A stretch of DNA of 64,000 nucleotides from Flammulina velutipes (GCA_011800155.1 CM022372.1:434001-498000), one strand, 5' to 3'; shown: positions 1 to 11,218, numbered from the stretch's first letter. Numbers and translations are program-made. Notes: generated from the sequence alone by a model not told the origin.

Positions 1-706
1 ACAATCACTTTCACCACGCTCTCAACATTGCTGGCTGCTTTGGCGCTTCATTGGCGCATTGATACTCGCAAGCGAACGTCTCATGAGCGATATTTCTGTG
101 TGTTGTCACCTCCCCTTGGGTTCGACTCTGGGATGGAATCCTGCGCGCCAACAACCCTTGGGATGTGATTCGTTCACGATCAAATAACTTTCGGACTGTT
201 TGGTAATTTACATCTTCCAGGCTAATCGTGATAACGCAGGTCCAATACACTGATGATCAATGCAATGTACACCGCCTTTGCTGTCGCCGAAACATCTACT
301 TTCCCTTCCTCAGAACCATTCCTGTGAATTCCACTCTGATACTTAAACTGGAAGCTCCACCGGCCTTACCTGACGCTCCTGTTCCCGTCAACATTTCAAG
401 ACCACGTGAAAGTCGAGCGCCACACTATATGTCCTTCTCTTCCGGAACGGTTTCTGCCCTTGTGTTCATACCTGACTTCCCTCGAATGAATTTACATTCT
501 TTCTCCCATGCGCCGGGAACATACGGACAGACTTGGAGCTACCTTCACAGCTACTAGCTGCTAGCTGTCTCTCGGCTGTGTATACCAAGTCTTAAAGCCT
601 TCCAAAAGCGAGCTATATGTCGTCCTTTCGTCCCCCCGTCCGTGAAACCCAACAGTCCCTCCCTCCTGCGTTATTTTCGTTCACGATCCAGTAAATCTCT
701 GCGTAC
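1..706. other. No gene recognised
   Basis: Only short open frames without splice-consistent extension, domain or start context. I see no RNA gene or repeat here. It may include the promoter of the small membrane protein gene that starts at 707. Confidence 0.4.
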
Positions 707-1153
707 ATGGGGGAACAAGACACAGACTTGGGCGAAAGGTCGCTTGCAATTTATGTTGCTCTCGCTGTCGTCCTTGCAGGTGTGTCCTATTCCAAGTATT
801 GTCATATTACCCCTCTCATTGTTGCAGTTGTTTTCATCCTCCTCATCGTCTATGTCCTCCGCCAGTCTTGTGCGAGGATGCAGTGGGGTTGGAACGATGC
901 GTGGGGAGCAGCGCCAGGCGCTGTCGCTGCGTTCTTTGCAGAGAGATGCAAGAACGTCTTCAAAGCCACTCCTGGCCTCGGCTTGAGCCAGGAATTCAAC
1001 AGCATTCGAAGTGCCTGTGCGAACATGCCGCCGATTCGAATCCTGCTTCCCGTCCCCGTCGCTACTACACGTGGTCGTGGTCGCTCCCAGAGGCCCTTCA
1101 ATGTCTCTGTTGGTGTTGGTGGGAGGAGAGGAGGACTTACCCCATCTTTATGA
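707..1153 (+). CDS. Small one-pass membrane protein, family copy A1
   Basis: Spliced model 707-779 and 828-1153, 132 aa, with one 48-nt intron in phase 1. Splicing gives a short polar N-terminus ending in SLAIY, one membrane segment (about residues 15-36, ending in ILLIVYVL) and a basic, Gly-rich tail with the motif RCKNVF.TPGLG near the middle and NVSVGVGGR near the end. The same SLAIY, RCKNVF and VGGR motifs at the same spacing occur in copy A2 (3117-3523), which also has its intron at the same point of the membrane segment; that conservation is why I believe the gene. I recognise no known family. A membrane-anchored role is inferred from hydrophobicity only. It is convergent with the related gene at 1625-1951. 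Confidence 0.65.
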   Translation: MGEQDTDLGERSLAIYVALAVVLAGVSYSKYCHITPLIVAVVFILLIVYVLRQSCARMQWGWNDAWGAAPGAVAAFFAERCKNVFKATPGLGLSQEFNSIRSACANMPPIRILLPVPVATTRGRGRSQRPFNVSVGVGGRRGGLTPSL

Positions 1154-1624
1154 TCATAGTCTCTTATTTTCTTCAGCGTCAGTGATCCCGCCGCTTGCTA
1201 TGCAACTGCTTTCCATATAATTGCTTTCTATGTATGTATGCCGTCGATGTTCTCATGTTCCTTTACCCTACTTGTAACGTTTGAAAGCCAATTGGCTACA
1301 TGTTCGTGTCTGACCATGCCTAGCTGGGCATCTATATTCATATTACTTTCGAAAGCTGAGTTCAGTCAGAAGCTGAACCTCAGTAGATGCCCCCCACCAC
1401 TGTATAATAATACATGTTAACGTTGAATATGATGTATACCTCGAAGACAACGCCACGCGAAAGATTTTTCAAAGAATAGCCTATTAGCATATGTTAGGAA
1501 TTACAACTGGTTAAATCGACAGAAAACTCTTCATCGTAATTTTCGTTTCCTGGGTCGTGAAATTGCATGACAAGAGATGGACGAGAGCGAAGTGCGAGTC
1601 TGAGGGTTGCTCGGCGGTAATAAA
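1154..1624. other. Intergenic gap between convergent genes, nothing seen
   Basis: AT-rich sequence between two convergent small genes. No coding exon with a splice-consistent neighbour, and no repeat I could recognise. Confidence 0.4.
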
Positions 1625-1951
1625 TTACACAGAAGGAGCGTAAGAAGCGACTCCGCCGCCATCTTCGACTGGCTTCATGTCGCTGTCAGCGACCCTCTCG
1701 TCGATAAACTCGAAAGTTATGAAGGGTAGCTGAATATGCCCTGATGCACGCCTTTCCTGCCTCTTTCCGCAGAGGAATACGACGGTTGCGGCAATTGCGC
1801 TACACACTAAGAGCACGCCGACTGCGCTAGATGTGTGAGGATCGTAACAAAAATCAGGAAGTAGTAAACACTGACGGATCAGGACGACGAGGAACATGAT
1901 ATTCTCCGCGTTATTGTCCTCTTCAACACGGCGTGGATAATGAATGAGCAT
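1625..1951 (-). CDS. Small one-pass membrane protein, family copy B1
   Basis: Spliced model: exon 1 is 1951-1876 and exon 2 is 1821-1625 on the minus strand, 90 aa, with a 54-nt phase-1 intron. After splicing, the halves LVVLI and GVLLVCSAIAA join into a single membrane segment of about 25 residues, followed by a basic stop-transfer stretch (CGKRQERR) and a conserved tail QLPFITFEF. Copy B2 (4856-5223) has the same intron position and phase and the same GVLLVCSAIAA, CG.RQ and QLPF.TF.F motifs, which makes a chance reading frame unlikely. Function unknown. The type-A genes also carry a phase-1 intron inside the membrane segment, so A and B may belong to one superfamily (inference). Confidence 0.7.
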   Translation of the reverse strand: MLIHYPRRVEEDNNAENIMFLVVLIRQCLLLPDFCYDPHTSSAVGVLLVCSAIAATVVFLCGKRQERRASGHIQLPFITFEFIDERVADSDMKPVEDGGGVASYAPSV

Positions 1952-3116
1952 GACTCAATTGAAGGTTACAAAGGATGCTGAGTTAGATACACTGGTATGT
2001 GAATGGAGTGCATGGGTACGTCCATATGTCTTTTATAGGGATGCGTTTAGGATGTTTACTGTTGACGTTGAGTCTTGATGCTGATTGTCCTGAGCCACTC
2101 TAGAATCAACAGCTGTCGAAAGTTGTCCAATCGCAGAGCTGGATTTGCACATCGTATTAAGTAGCTGTTCAACAGCCGCGTGAATAATGCCGGGTCGATA
2201 TATTTGCCATATGGACAGCACCTCGATAGCTGTAAGTTCTCAGCGCTACGCAGTTCGGAAGATTCTTTACATTCCATGAGGCGCCGACCGGGAGATTATA
2301 GCGATACAAGTGCGATTCGAGGGATTAGGTTTTGATAATCCGCAGTTGATTCGGATCCATCCTAGAACGAAGCAGAGTCAAAGTTACGAGGCAAAAGACG
2401 TTGTAGAGCGTTTGCCAAAAACGACGCGGCCAGCCGGGTCGTAGGGACGGTCCTGAAAATCGAGAGCGATCTTGAGGATATTCCATCCAGGATTCATGGT
2501 CGTCCTCAATACTCCTTATGTGGACTTGTAAAGGAACACACCGCAGTGATGGTACGAAGTAAGGATCAACCACCCGGGAAACTCCGGGCGCTTATCCCAC
2601 GATTGTAAACAAGATTTAACACAAGTGTAACGGTAAGTACAGAGCGCTTCCTGGCGGACGGACGAGGAACCCTTCTCTAGATCCCGGATGTCTACAGACG
2701 TCAAGGATTGGAGACATACAAGAATGTTGGGCTGACAGTAGCTGTCGACACTGTGTGGAGGCAGTGACAACGTACATAAACCTGAGGCGAAGCGCCACTA
2801 CTAGCCTTCCTCCCATCTTAATTTCCCAGCACCCGTCCAGATCTTTACTACTCATATTCAGCCCTATGTCACCCGAAAGGGGGCACGGTCTTGTCCGACT
2901 TTCTTCAAGTTACTCATGAGTGTGCTCTCCTGTAGTATACCGAATCTGTCAGGTAATACTCTACAGCACATCTGCGTTAACAGCTAGCTATGTCAAAGCT
3001 GCTGTCCTTTTGCTGTGCGCTATCCTCGCCGAGGTTAATATAAAGCCAAGCACTGGTTCATTGTCCTATCTGTTGTTTCCCCAAATCGTAAATTCAAGTT
3101 GTTCAAGCGGCTACGT
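1952..3116. other. No gene recognised
   Basis: About 1.2 kb with only short unsupported frames. It lies between the B1 and A2 small membrane protein genes and could hold their promoters or a decayed family copy, but I cannot point to one. Confidence 0.35.
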
Positions 3117-3523
3117 ATGGAAAACTATGGAGATAAGCCGGTAACATGGAGTGGACAGTCACTCGCGATTTATATGATTTTGGCCGCTATGTTCTCGGGT
3201 GAGGTCTCCAGTAAAACGTTCATCTGGGTTGTATTGACGATTATATAGCTATCTTTATATTCCTCATCGCTTATTCGTTCTGTCGGTGCTTAGGGAGGCA
3301 CGACTCAGACCGGAACACCCCTTCGCTGGTCGCGTTCTTCGTGAACCGATGTAAAAATGTCTTCAGATCCACACCGGGACTTGGCGTCAACGGGGAGATC
3401 GACAGCTTTGGGGATGCATACAGGAATATGTTTCCATCGAGAGCGTTTCCTTTACCCGCACCCGCTGTGACACGTCATACGACAATGCGATACAATGTCT
3501 CTTTTGGGGTTGGAGGCAGGTGA
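3117..3523 (+). CDS. Small one-pass membrane protein, family copy A2
   Basis: Spliced model 3117-3198 and 3249-3523, 118 aa, with a 50-nt phase-1 intron (GTGAGG...TATATAG) inside the membrane segment, as in A1. The start is the ATG whose N-terminus gives QSLAIY, matching ERSLAIY of A1. After the membrane segment come a short Cys/Arg stretch, then AFFVNRCKNVFRSTPGLG and a C-terminus YNVSFGVGGR, all alignable to A1. The divergence between copies is clearly older than the sequence errors one would expect, yet the frame is kept, so both look maintained. Role unknown. Confidence 0.7.
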
Positions 3524-4214
3524 AAACTGTGGCCTTTCTTTTTTCTCGTCATTCTTTGTCGTCTCTAAGTTATATGCTATCATGGAAGTATTTACTATTA
3601 CCTTCATAGTTTCCATGATGTTATACCTCTAATACTTCCCATGATTTGTATGAACAATATAATCTCTCCAATGATCAAGAAGCACATCTCCGTTTAGGTA
3701 GAATTGTGTTCCTGGGTTTGCGCCACACTTTCAACATGCTTTCGCATTCATGACATAGCTTAACCTTGTGTCTTCGACTGTAGAATTTCAACTATACATA
3801 CATACTCCTATGCTCAATCCGTATCTATCTCACTGTATTGACGACGAGAGTTCTGGTTAGTTTGCGCCACATTCGCCGAACTTGGAGCACCGGAGGTATT
3901 CTAAGCATTATTCACGTAACACGCGCAATACGCTCGCTGTAGGTACTACCCTTTATGCACACCTTGCCTCCTCTTCCTGTGCTCGGCACAGCCCTTCTGA
4001 TAATGATGTGTTCCCACACAACAACACAAGGATCCCCACCAACATCTAAGGGCTAGCTGTAGGCTACGCAGTTGAATCTATTCAGTTGTACCAAAACTCC
4101 GAGAGTAGGTACGGCAGGATGCCCCTGCCTTCTTCACTTTGCTGTAGACAGCTTTGTATGATCCCTTCAGCACGTATAAGAAAAGGCCAGTGAGGGATTT
4201 TCTCCAACTGTATC
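3524..4214. other. Intergenic, nothing assigned
   Basis: About 0.7 kb without a supported exon. It lies between two + strand small membrane protein genes and presumably contains the A3 promoter. Confidence 0.35.
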
Positions 4215-4540
4215 ATGAATCACCCCGCAATGTTGAACAATGACGGTTGGTGCTACCATAAACGTTCTCCCATCCACGACGCTCATCTTACCTCGTAGAA
4301 TACAACAACGGCGAAGATAAGATCAGTGTCAAGACGTTGGTGGGGATTGTTCTAGGAATGTGTAAGTGAGGCTATCTTCGCGGATCCCTTGGTTCTCATC
4401 TACGTGCAGTGTTTCTCGTCGGCATTTTTCTCTGTTTGTACCTCGCTATCACCGAGTTGAACAGGCGTCGCTCTGAGAATGTTGGCACACAGCCTGAGGC
4501 TATGGCTATGAGGCATGTGCTCGTCCCATCTTCCCAGTGA
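4215..4540 (+). CDS. Small one-pass membrane protein, family copy A3
   Basis: Spliced model 4215-4245, 4299-4361 and 4410-4540, 74 aa; both introns are phase 1 and 48-53 nt long. The second intron again interrupts the membrane segment, between VGIVLGM and FLVGIFLCLYLA, with a consensus GTAAGT donor. The short extracellular side is acidic/polar, and the post-membrane side starts NRRRS. The sequence is less similar to A1 and A2 than they are to each other. An alternative 3' end is possible: from about 4560 another open stretch encodes NVFSPINARVSRP up to a stop near 4651, recalling KNVF in A1/A2, but it needs a non-canonical donor. Function unknown. Confidence 0.5.
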
Positions 4541-4855
4541 TTAATTCTTAAACAGCAACGTCTTCAGTCCCATCAACGCCCGTGTCAGCAGGCCTGCTGC
4601 TGCCGTCTCTGTTGAAGGAGGGAGCGGACAACAGATCTATATGGCTACCTGATGTTTGATGCTTTAAATTTTGTTTCAATGGCTCACTTATTTCGAATGC
4701 GCCACAGTGTATGAATATATTTCTGATTCTGGATAAATAAAGGCGAAACCGCCAGAGAGACGATGTGCATATGTCGTAAAAATCAAATACAATAGAAAGA
4801 GCGAGTGAACGAGGAAGAACGAATAAATGTACGAGTAGAGAGATGTATCCAGTAT

Positions 4856-5223
4856 TCAGTGAAACGATGATTTCAGAGCTGCCGGAACGAGTGCTTGGAT
4901 TTCCTTCGAGCTTTCCTCCACCCTTGGAAGTACGTGACCACGTAGATCGACCACAACGACGCCTTCTTCAGCGAACTTCACGTCGTCGACGTTCAGCCTG
5001 TCGTCGATCTTGAATTGGAAAGTGACGAAGGGTATCTGTGGTTCGCAAGATTTGCGTTGCCTCCTTCCGCAGAGATGTAGAACTGCTGCAGCAATAGCGC
5101 TACAAACTAGCAGCACGCCTACTGTAAGAGGTATCAGCGATTGCAAAGTAAGGTGCAGAAGGAGGACTAACGGATTAATACGACGAGAAAGAGAATATTC
5201 TCATTATAGATGTCGTTATTCAT
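4856..5223 (-). CDS. Small one-pass membrane protein, family copy B2
   Basis: Exon 1 is 5223-5172 and exon 2 is 5121-4856 on the minus strand, 105 aa, with a 50-nt phase-1 intron. The N-terminus contains NENILFLVVLI (B1 has AENIMFLVVLI); splicing joins it to LGVLLVCSAIAAAVLHLCG, followed by RRQRKS, then QIPFVTFQFKIDDRL, which aligns with the tail of B1. It has a longer acidic C-terminus than B1. It is convergent with A3, just as B1 is convergent with A1, which suggests that an A-B convergent pair was duplicated as a unit. Role unknown; a membrane location is inferred. Confidence 0.7.
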
Positions 5224-6639
5224 CTAGAAAACTGGTTAAATGGCACTGAGTGTTGTGTCTGTGTTGCGGTATGGGAATGAACTGACCAGAACTCGCTTTA
5301 TATATATACCGAGGTTGGGTGGTTTTTGGCGCCATATGATTTCGATTTTTAAACGATGCATAGAGTTAGGCATGTTTCGCCACATCAACGGGCTTGGGGC
5401 ATGACGTGAAGCCGACACGGAGGTGGATAAAACAGCTGTAGAATTTCGACAGCAACATCAATGATAGCTGTCTGGCATGAGGCGGAAGGATGATCTTGGG
5501 ATCCGAGTCTCCTACTCTCCACGCCGAGCAGAGCCTTAGTATAGATCAGTCATAAGCCGAAACGAGTAGGATAGCTCCAGTAGATGGGGGATACAGGCGC
5601 CCATATACCTCAAAGTCGAAACAGCTAGTTTATAACAAGTGAGAGCCACGGCACCGGACCAAGGAAGGAGGCATTTGAGTGCAGCTAGACGGAATTAGGC
5701 GAATTAGGCTCGAGTACACTATCTTTTTGCCGACAAGGTATGTAGGATTAAGCAAGTACCTCGGGCGTTTCTAAACGGCATTGTCGAGGTAGTCTGCTGT
5801 GCATCTGCTTTGAGGGTGGATGGATAGTCAGCCATGACGTGTATATGTACGAAATGAGCGGACTCACGTAGACATCGCTTCCCGCTGCACCGAGAACTAG
5901 AATACCTTATGTCCATCTTGTTTGAGAAGGTATCAGGTCGAGATTGGGCGTCTGTAGATGAATGATTTTCTTCTTGCAAAGTAGCGTAGGGTAATTGATT
6001 GAAGATAATATTAGAATCACACGAAGAAGATAGCTTCGGCCGTGCGTCGTGCAGCCAGGAAGCTGGCAAGAAAAGGAGGATGGCCGTTCGGAAATAGATT
6101 GGTCGAATCCCGGCGTCTACGAGAATTCGCACAGGCCATGGGCAATCAAGGGAGAGTCAAGAGTTTGGAAGACAGCTAGATGATGCGGGATTAGGCGAAG
6201 CGAGCTTGAGGTAGGCGCAACTACTTCGCCGACGAGGCCTGGTTCTCTTTCCATAGAGACTGTATTAATGGTTGGAACGATGGATAGTGAGTAGATTTAC
6301 CTCGCGATGGGTTTCCGCGGTTTCCAGTCGCGATGTGGGTAGCACTAGAGACCAGCGTTGACGCTCATAGAGGCGCATGTTATACTTGAGGAAGGAGCAT
6401 TGGAACGAGTAAAGGCAGTATCAAATTCCTATGGAGAAGATAGCTTGTCCGTACGTCGCACCGATACCAAGAAACGCGATGATGGTCGTTTGAAAACAAC
6501 TCGCTATGCTGCGTGACAGCGTGACAAAGCACTTGCTCATCGACGAGCACGTCGCCGACGACCGTTCCCATCTGCTCATCGTCGCCGCTCACATCCATAG
6601 GCAGTCATATACAAACTCGAATTAACTCTCGCAGCTCAC
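5224..6639. other. Decayed relatives of the B-type small gene
   Basis: No intact gene. Two stretches, about 5960-6100 and 6400-6500, resemble each other (shared AGAAGATAGCTT and a CGTCG-rich block followed by AAG.AAA.G.GATGG.CG). On the minus strand each encodes a short hydrophobic piece. In the first a frame gives NQLPYATLQEE, recalling QLPFITFEF of B1. I read these as old, disrupted family copies. The evidence is weak because frames break repeatedly. Confidence 0.3.
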
Positions 6640-7075
6640 CACGTTCGACATCAAGAGTATGAATAAACCAGGCCATTCCTCCGTCCAGCACGACGACGAG
6701 TCGACTTAATGCCACCCACAGGCCAAGAATGTCGTCCTCAACGTCAGCGAAATAGAGGTCAAGGTCCAGAAGGCCACCAACGAGGATTCCTGGTACGCTT
6801 TTTGCACCGGAACACGTCGCAGCATTGTTGACAGCTCCATAAAAGCGCCAGCTCTTCGCTGATGTAGGACATCATGGCAACCGATACGTGCACTACTACT
6901 GCCATGAACTGCGGTTGTTGACGCTATAATAGGACATCCAGCTAGTCTGTTCTTTCTCGCGCGCAAACACATTCTTTACTGACAGTGAGGTAGCCCCGTC
7001 TTCAAAAAAATTATGCGGAACATCTACGGGCGCTTCATGGAAAAAGAGGACAAACAGTGGCGCCAGATATACAAG
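6640..7075 (+). pseudogene. ENT3: Epsin (Ent3-like ENTH domain) relic, 5' part
   Basis: Three blocks of an ENTH domain can be read in order: FDIKSM near 6640, then AKNVVLNVSEIEVKV.KATNEDSW from about 6723, then ASSSLM followed by an in-frame TAG at 6865-6867 where relatives have Gln, and finally IMRNIYGRFMEKEDKQWRQIYK ending at 7075. These match the helices of the Ent3/epsinR ENTH domain, which binds phosphoinositide at the trans-Golgi/endosome and recruits clathrin adaptors. The in-frame stop and altered exon junctions mark it as a pseudogene. Its 3' half continues at 22962, on the far side of the transposon. Confidence 0.85.
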
Positions 7076-7107
7076 GCAAGCTGTTCTTTCCCTTTCCGTT
7101 GCTGTAT

Positions 7108-7116
7108 CTCACACGT
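7108..7116. repeat. Left target site duplication, CTCACACGT
   Basis: The 9-mer CTCACACGT abuts the left end of the KDZ element and is repeated exactly at 22947-22955 at the right end. It lies in the epsin intron that begins with a GC donor at 7076. Confidence 0.8.
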
Positions 7117-7578
7117 AAACGCTGACAGGTGGAGAATCGATTCGTAGTGGTCGGGACCACAAGCGATCCGAGACGATCCGATCCTCGAATCCTGTAGAAT
7201 ATTTCACTTGTCTTAAATAAATTCTCCAAATCGACTGGAATTTGAGTTGGCTCGAGGCGAATCGATCCAAATAAGTAGGACTCCAATCAGAGAGCAGTCC
7301 GTTTGTGAATATAGGGATCGAGACAGATCGATCCTACTCTTGTATCCTCGGAGAAGGGATCACTCAAGCTGTGAGACGGATCGATGTATGGGCAGAATCA
7401 TGTTATATTTCGATAGTAATCAAACACATTAAGATATACAGATCGATTTGACTCTTGTACGCACCATGTTTCGATCCTTGCGCCACACCTCGATATTGCT
7501 CGATCCTCGTTCGAATCGAATCGTATCACGTACTCAAAATGTTGTCTGGCCTACTCGATCCCGCTCGAATGTATTCAC
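7117..7578 (+). repeat. Left inverted terminal repeat
   Basis: Aligns block by block with the reverse complement of 22536-22946. Shared blocks include CTGACA.GT near the tip, GTGGTCG.GACCACAAG.GATCCGA, CGATCCGATCC, TCTCCAAATC, CTCGAG.CGAATCGATCCA, GAGACAGATCGA, GATTTGACTC, TGCGCCAC, GAATCGAATCGT and CGATCCCGCTCGA. The two ends are clearly homologous but well diverged. GATC and CGAATCGA-type motifs are strongly over-represented. Confidence 0.85.
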
Positions 7579-7816
7579 CTTCGAAAGCATACGTCCTTTC
7601 TATGTCTTGTATTCGAACTGATTAACTCAAGCCTCCTCCCGTGTTTCCCACCTTCCGGTCCGTAGATCGCACGCAGTGCGCACCTGCCTATCTCGTCTTT
7701 GATTTTTGCCCAACAGACATTCAACGCCTGGGTGCGTCGGTCGGCGTCCTATGGCTGCGCTGATCCAACCACAGTTTTCAACACCTAGACGAACATTGAA
7801 TAGGCGAGCAGGCTAG

Positions 7817-8728
7817 GGCATCGCGCTGCAACGACTCTTACCTTTATTGCCCGCGGCGCCAACGATAGGTGCGTCGCGTCGTTATTCTTTTGTTTCGCCG
7901 CTTCGACTGATATATCTAACGCATCAGCTATCAATCCCCAGCGTCAACCCCTACCAAATACAACATCGCGCCCGCCAATACGCGAGGTACGTGGCGTAGG
8001 ACTCACACTTTGTAGCATAACACCATTAGCTTCTCATAGACAGTCTTCACCGAACACTTCCAACGTTTGTTTCTCCAAGATAGTGTGCGCGCGGCATCCC
8101 CTCCACTCAAAAATACTTGTACACTCCCTGGTGCGTCCCGATTCCCTAATCGACGTCTGTGTGAGTAACCTTGCGCGTCCCGTAGCCGGAGACAGACACA
8201 TACCGTTCAACGCCATCGTCGCCAACAATCTCAAGTGAGCGGTATTCCCCATGCTCACGCACTCTTCTTTGAACAAACATCGAATAGCAACAAATATACT
8301 CATGTCCCAGCACCACTTCCCCCAACTCTACTATCTCTCCACAATCTCATCTAGATTGCGTGGATTGACGCCGTCCTCGATCAATTTGGCCACTTTGATA
8401 TTGCGTCAGCTCAGCTACGATAGTCATGCGTACGGTGGGCGCGCTGCATATCTAGTGCTATTGTGAGTCACGACGTTCATTTCATCTGGCATCTCACCCA
8501 AGTCGGCATAGGAATGATCTACATGCTTCCACCCCGGGTGGCATGGACCATATCACGGTGAGGGTCTATCGTTCGGATGGATGTACCATTGGAACCATGC
8601 ATTGGTATGAGATGTTACCTTGCGAAATCTTCCAACATTCTCCTCGAACAGTCCGTCGCCATCGCAGGGAGAGTCGAACCATCCAGCGCTTCTTTGATCC
8701 TGCAGATCCTTTGTATGTTCATACCTAA
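7817..8728 (+). CDS. Unrecognised protein carried by the KDZ element (5' end unresolved)
   Basis: Exons 7817-7868, 7928-7986, 8040-8130, 8186-8234, 8355-8462 and 8512-8728 splice in one continuous frame. Introns are 53-59 nt except one of 120 nt and one of 49 nt, all with GT...AG ends. The protein is at least 190 aa, Pro/Arg-rich at the start, with a middle block NNLKLRGLTPSSINLATLIL and a C-terminal half with VRVYRSDGCTIGTMHWYE and RFFDPADPLYVHT. No domain recognised. The first exon has no convincing ATG: one candidate at about 7750 runs into a stop, so one or more upstream exons are likely. It is convergent with the next gene. Confidence 0.5.
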
Positions 8729-9031
8729 AATTCCAGTAGTCTTGTAGAATACCGACACGATAAAATCAACACACCTCTCAACCTGCCTCAACAGTTGTAA
8801 GAGCGATGCAAAGATACTGAGACAGGCAAAAGATCATATAACATACATCATAAATCATAGGGAATCAACTCCGACCTATATACGACACAAGAGATACAAC
8901 TATCTACAGGAACATAATGCCTTAACATTTCCCAGACGATTATTCGCCTTGTACACCGACCATGGCAGCCCTGCGCGCACTCTTGCGACTGGAATATGAT
9001 TAGCTGGCGGATATCTAGATTCATTAATTAC

Positions 9032-11218
9032 TCACATTATGGGCCCCTCTTGGTCGTCTGCCACACGTTTCTTCTTCCCTTTGGGTTTCAATGAATCTGA
9101 CGTTCCCGCCTGCTCCTCCCCATCCTCCGCACGCTTTCTCTTCCCTGTGGATTTTGAGGTCGACGCCGCTGCTTTCTTAGGCGCCGCTTTCTTTCCCTTT
9201 TTTGGAACCTTCTTCTTGGACTTGACCTCCTGTGGCGGCTCATGTTGCTCCACCCCCTCGTTCTCTTTCTCCACCCTCATAGCAGATGCGCTTGATAACT
9301 CCGGATCCTCCACATGAACCTCGCTTTCATCGTCGGGCTGCAAAGGCTTGGCGGATTTGCCTTGCTCCTTTGATTGCTCCTTGTCTTCATCTACGCTGTC
9401 GTTGTCGTCTGCGGTATTCATACTCTGAAGTCGAGTAGCTGCCTCCAGTAGATCAGGATGTGCAGGTACATCTTCAACTTCCATGTCGTCCTCGTCGTCG
9501 AGCTCCAAAGGCTGCGTGCCAATTCCCTTATCCGTTGGCCCTCCCGCCTCGTCATTGTCGCTGTCCGACGTCACTGCTTTTAAGGCAGCACTGAAGTCCT
9601 CTTCCTCTGCTGCGACATCCTTTCCGACAACAGGATTCTTTGCGGCCTTAAATCGGAAAGGTTTGCCCGAAACGGTATACTCTTCAAGTAGGCATGCCAA
9701 ATCGAGAACTTCGTTGATACGCCCTTTGACGACGAGGAGTTCAGGCCGCGTAATGGGAGTCGAGTCCGCTAACTCCGGCCATGTCTCGACGTTGAAGTAC
9801 ACGCTGGGATCTGTGGAGATCTTGTCGTAGGGTACTGGTAATTGGCGCCCGCCCATAGCAGTTTCTATAAGGTAATTAGTACATCGCAGCACCGCCGAAC
9901 CAAAAAATCACGTACTGTAGTTTAAACGGAAGTAATCATCTAACAGAATTCTCAAGGCTGCCACAGTCGCGTTCTCAATGTCCACTTTAGGGAAGATAGG
10001 AAAACCGTCGTCGGAATAGTCGAACTTTGTATGTATTGGCGCCTGTCGCGACGCTACACGGTTTTAGCATCCTGTTAAAGAATAGTATTCAATCACTCAC
10101 GAAAATGGGTTTGCTGTAACAACTCTAGCTTCTCAGCAAAATCGTCCGGCAAAAGCTCCATCAAGTTCGGTCCTTCTGTTTGAATGCTGGCAAAACTCGT
10201 CAGTTCCTAACCATTAGGTAGAATATATGACATATGACATACACATTAACTGACTCGTCGTTTGGGTTCTCCGTTGGCTTCCAAACGGCTATGAGTCCGA
10301 AGACAGCTTCATCGTTCAAAATTGTCCTCACAGACGCAAGGAGAGCCCACAGTCGATGGATTAATTGTGACTTGATCCTAGCGCAGAACTACATCAGTTT
10401 ATTTTGGAGGGTCTAAACCGATCACTTACTCGTCGATGTCCTGCTGCTGCTTTGGCTGCTTAGCTCGCGTCTCATATATACCCTTTTCATCCTCCGTTAA
10501 AGAATTCCAGAGCTCGGCGAGAGCTTTCTGACGAGCACCTCCCTGATTATTGTCCTTGATCGTAGGCAGGAGTTCAGCTGCGCGCGCTTCGATATCCGGC
10601 TTGTGTTCGCGCTTATAAATATCCCTACCCGTCGGAACGAACTGAATGTTGAGAAGAGCCGCCAGTTGAGCACGAAGATACTCGTCCAAAGTAAGGTCCT
10701 TTTCCCCGGCGTCTTCCTCAACATCTAGCTTGCCGGTGAGATTTTTCGATCCCTCTTCACCCTCTCTTTTGACGCCCTGCTTCTTTTTCTTGTTCTGCTT
10801 TCGCTCATCCGTCACTCGCAACCAGTTGTTAAGCCATTTCCCATATTGCTGTGTGGATCGTCAGTAATGGCATACCCCGTCACCTTGGCGGACCACTTAC
10901 CATCCTCCTGGCATCCGTCATCTTTTCCCTTTCGTCGGAGTCCAAGTCATCCCAGTCGTCGACATTCGTAGGGATTAGAACAGGATGCGTAAGCATTTGC
11001 GAGATCAAGCGCGGCCACCAGTCCTCTCGGGTTTTTTGTTCGCCTATCATCTGGACAGCGCGCAGAGTCTGTCGCTTGCAGAAATGTAGGAGAGTTTCTC
11101 CTTCGGACGACAACGGGTCCAGCCTATGCGGCATCGTGCGTTTGCGCTCGCACTGCGGTGTCGCTTCAAACGACCAAGTCGTTAGATCGGGTACGGAGGG
11201 CAGTTCGTCGAGAGCCAT
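9032..11218 (-). CDS. Unrecognised 648-aa protein carried by the KDZ element
   Basis: Six exons on the minus strand with consistent phases: 11218-10901, 10848-10430, 10377-10245, 10206-10101, 10053-9916 and 9864-9032. The N-terminal part is mixed and carries a WWPRLI motif. Residues from about 106 begin QYGKWLNNWLRV and run into a Lys-rich stretch. The middle contains helical, Leu-rich segments (LMELLPDDFAEKLELLQQ). The last 240 residues are low-complexity: acidic blocks, then a Lys/Ala-rich region (KKKVPKKGKKAAPKKAA) ending in KRKRAED and KGKKKRVADD. This suggests a nuclear, chromatin- or nucleic-acid-associated protein (inference). I do not recognise the family. No frame break seen, so it is probably expressed. 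Confidence 0.75.

Noticed and set aside
7117..7578. Left repeat as a solo LTR or SINE-like element
   Set aside because: Its partner lies in inverted, not direct, orientation and both sit exactly at the ends defined by the 9-bp duplication.
9483..9830. Plus-strand Ser-rich frame opposite the 648-aa element protein
   Set aside because: Complement of the acidic/Lys-rich coding region; no independent support.
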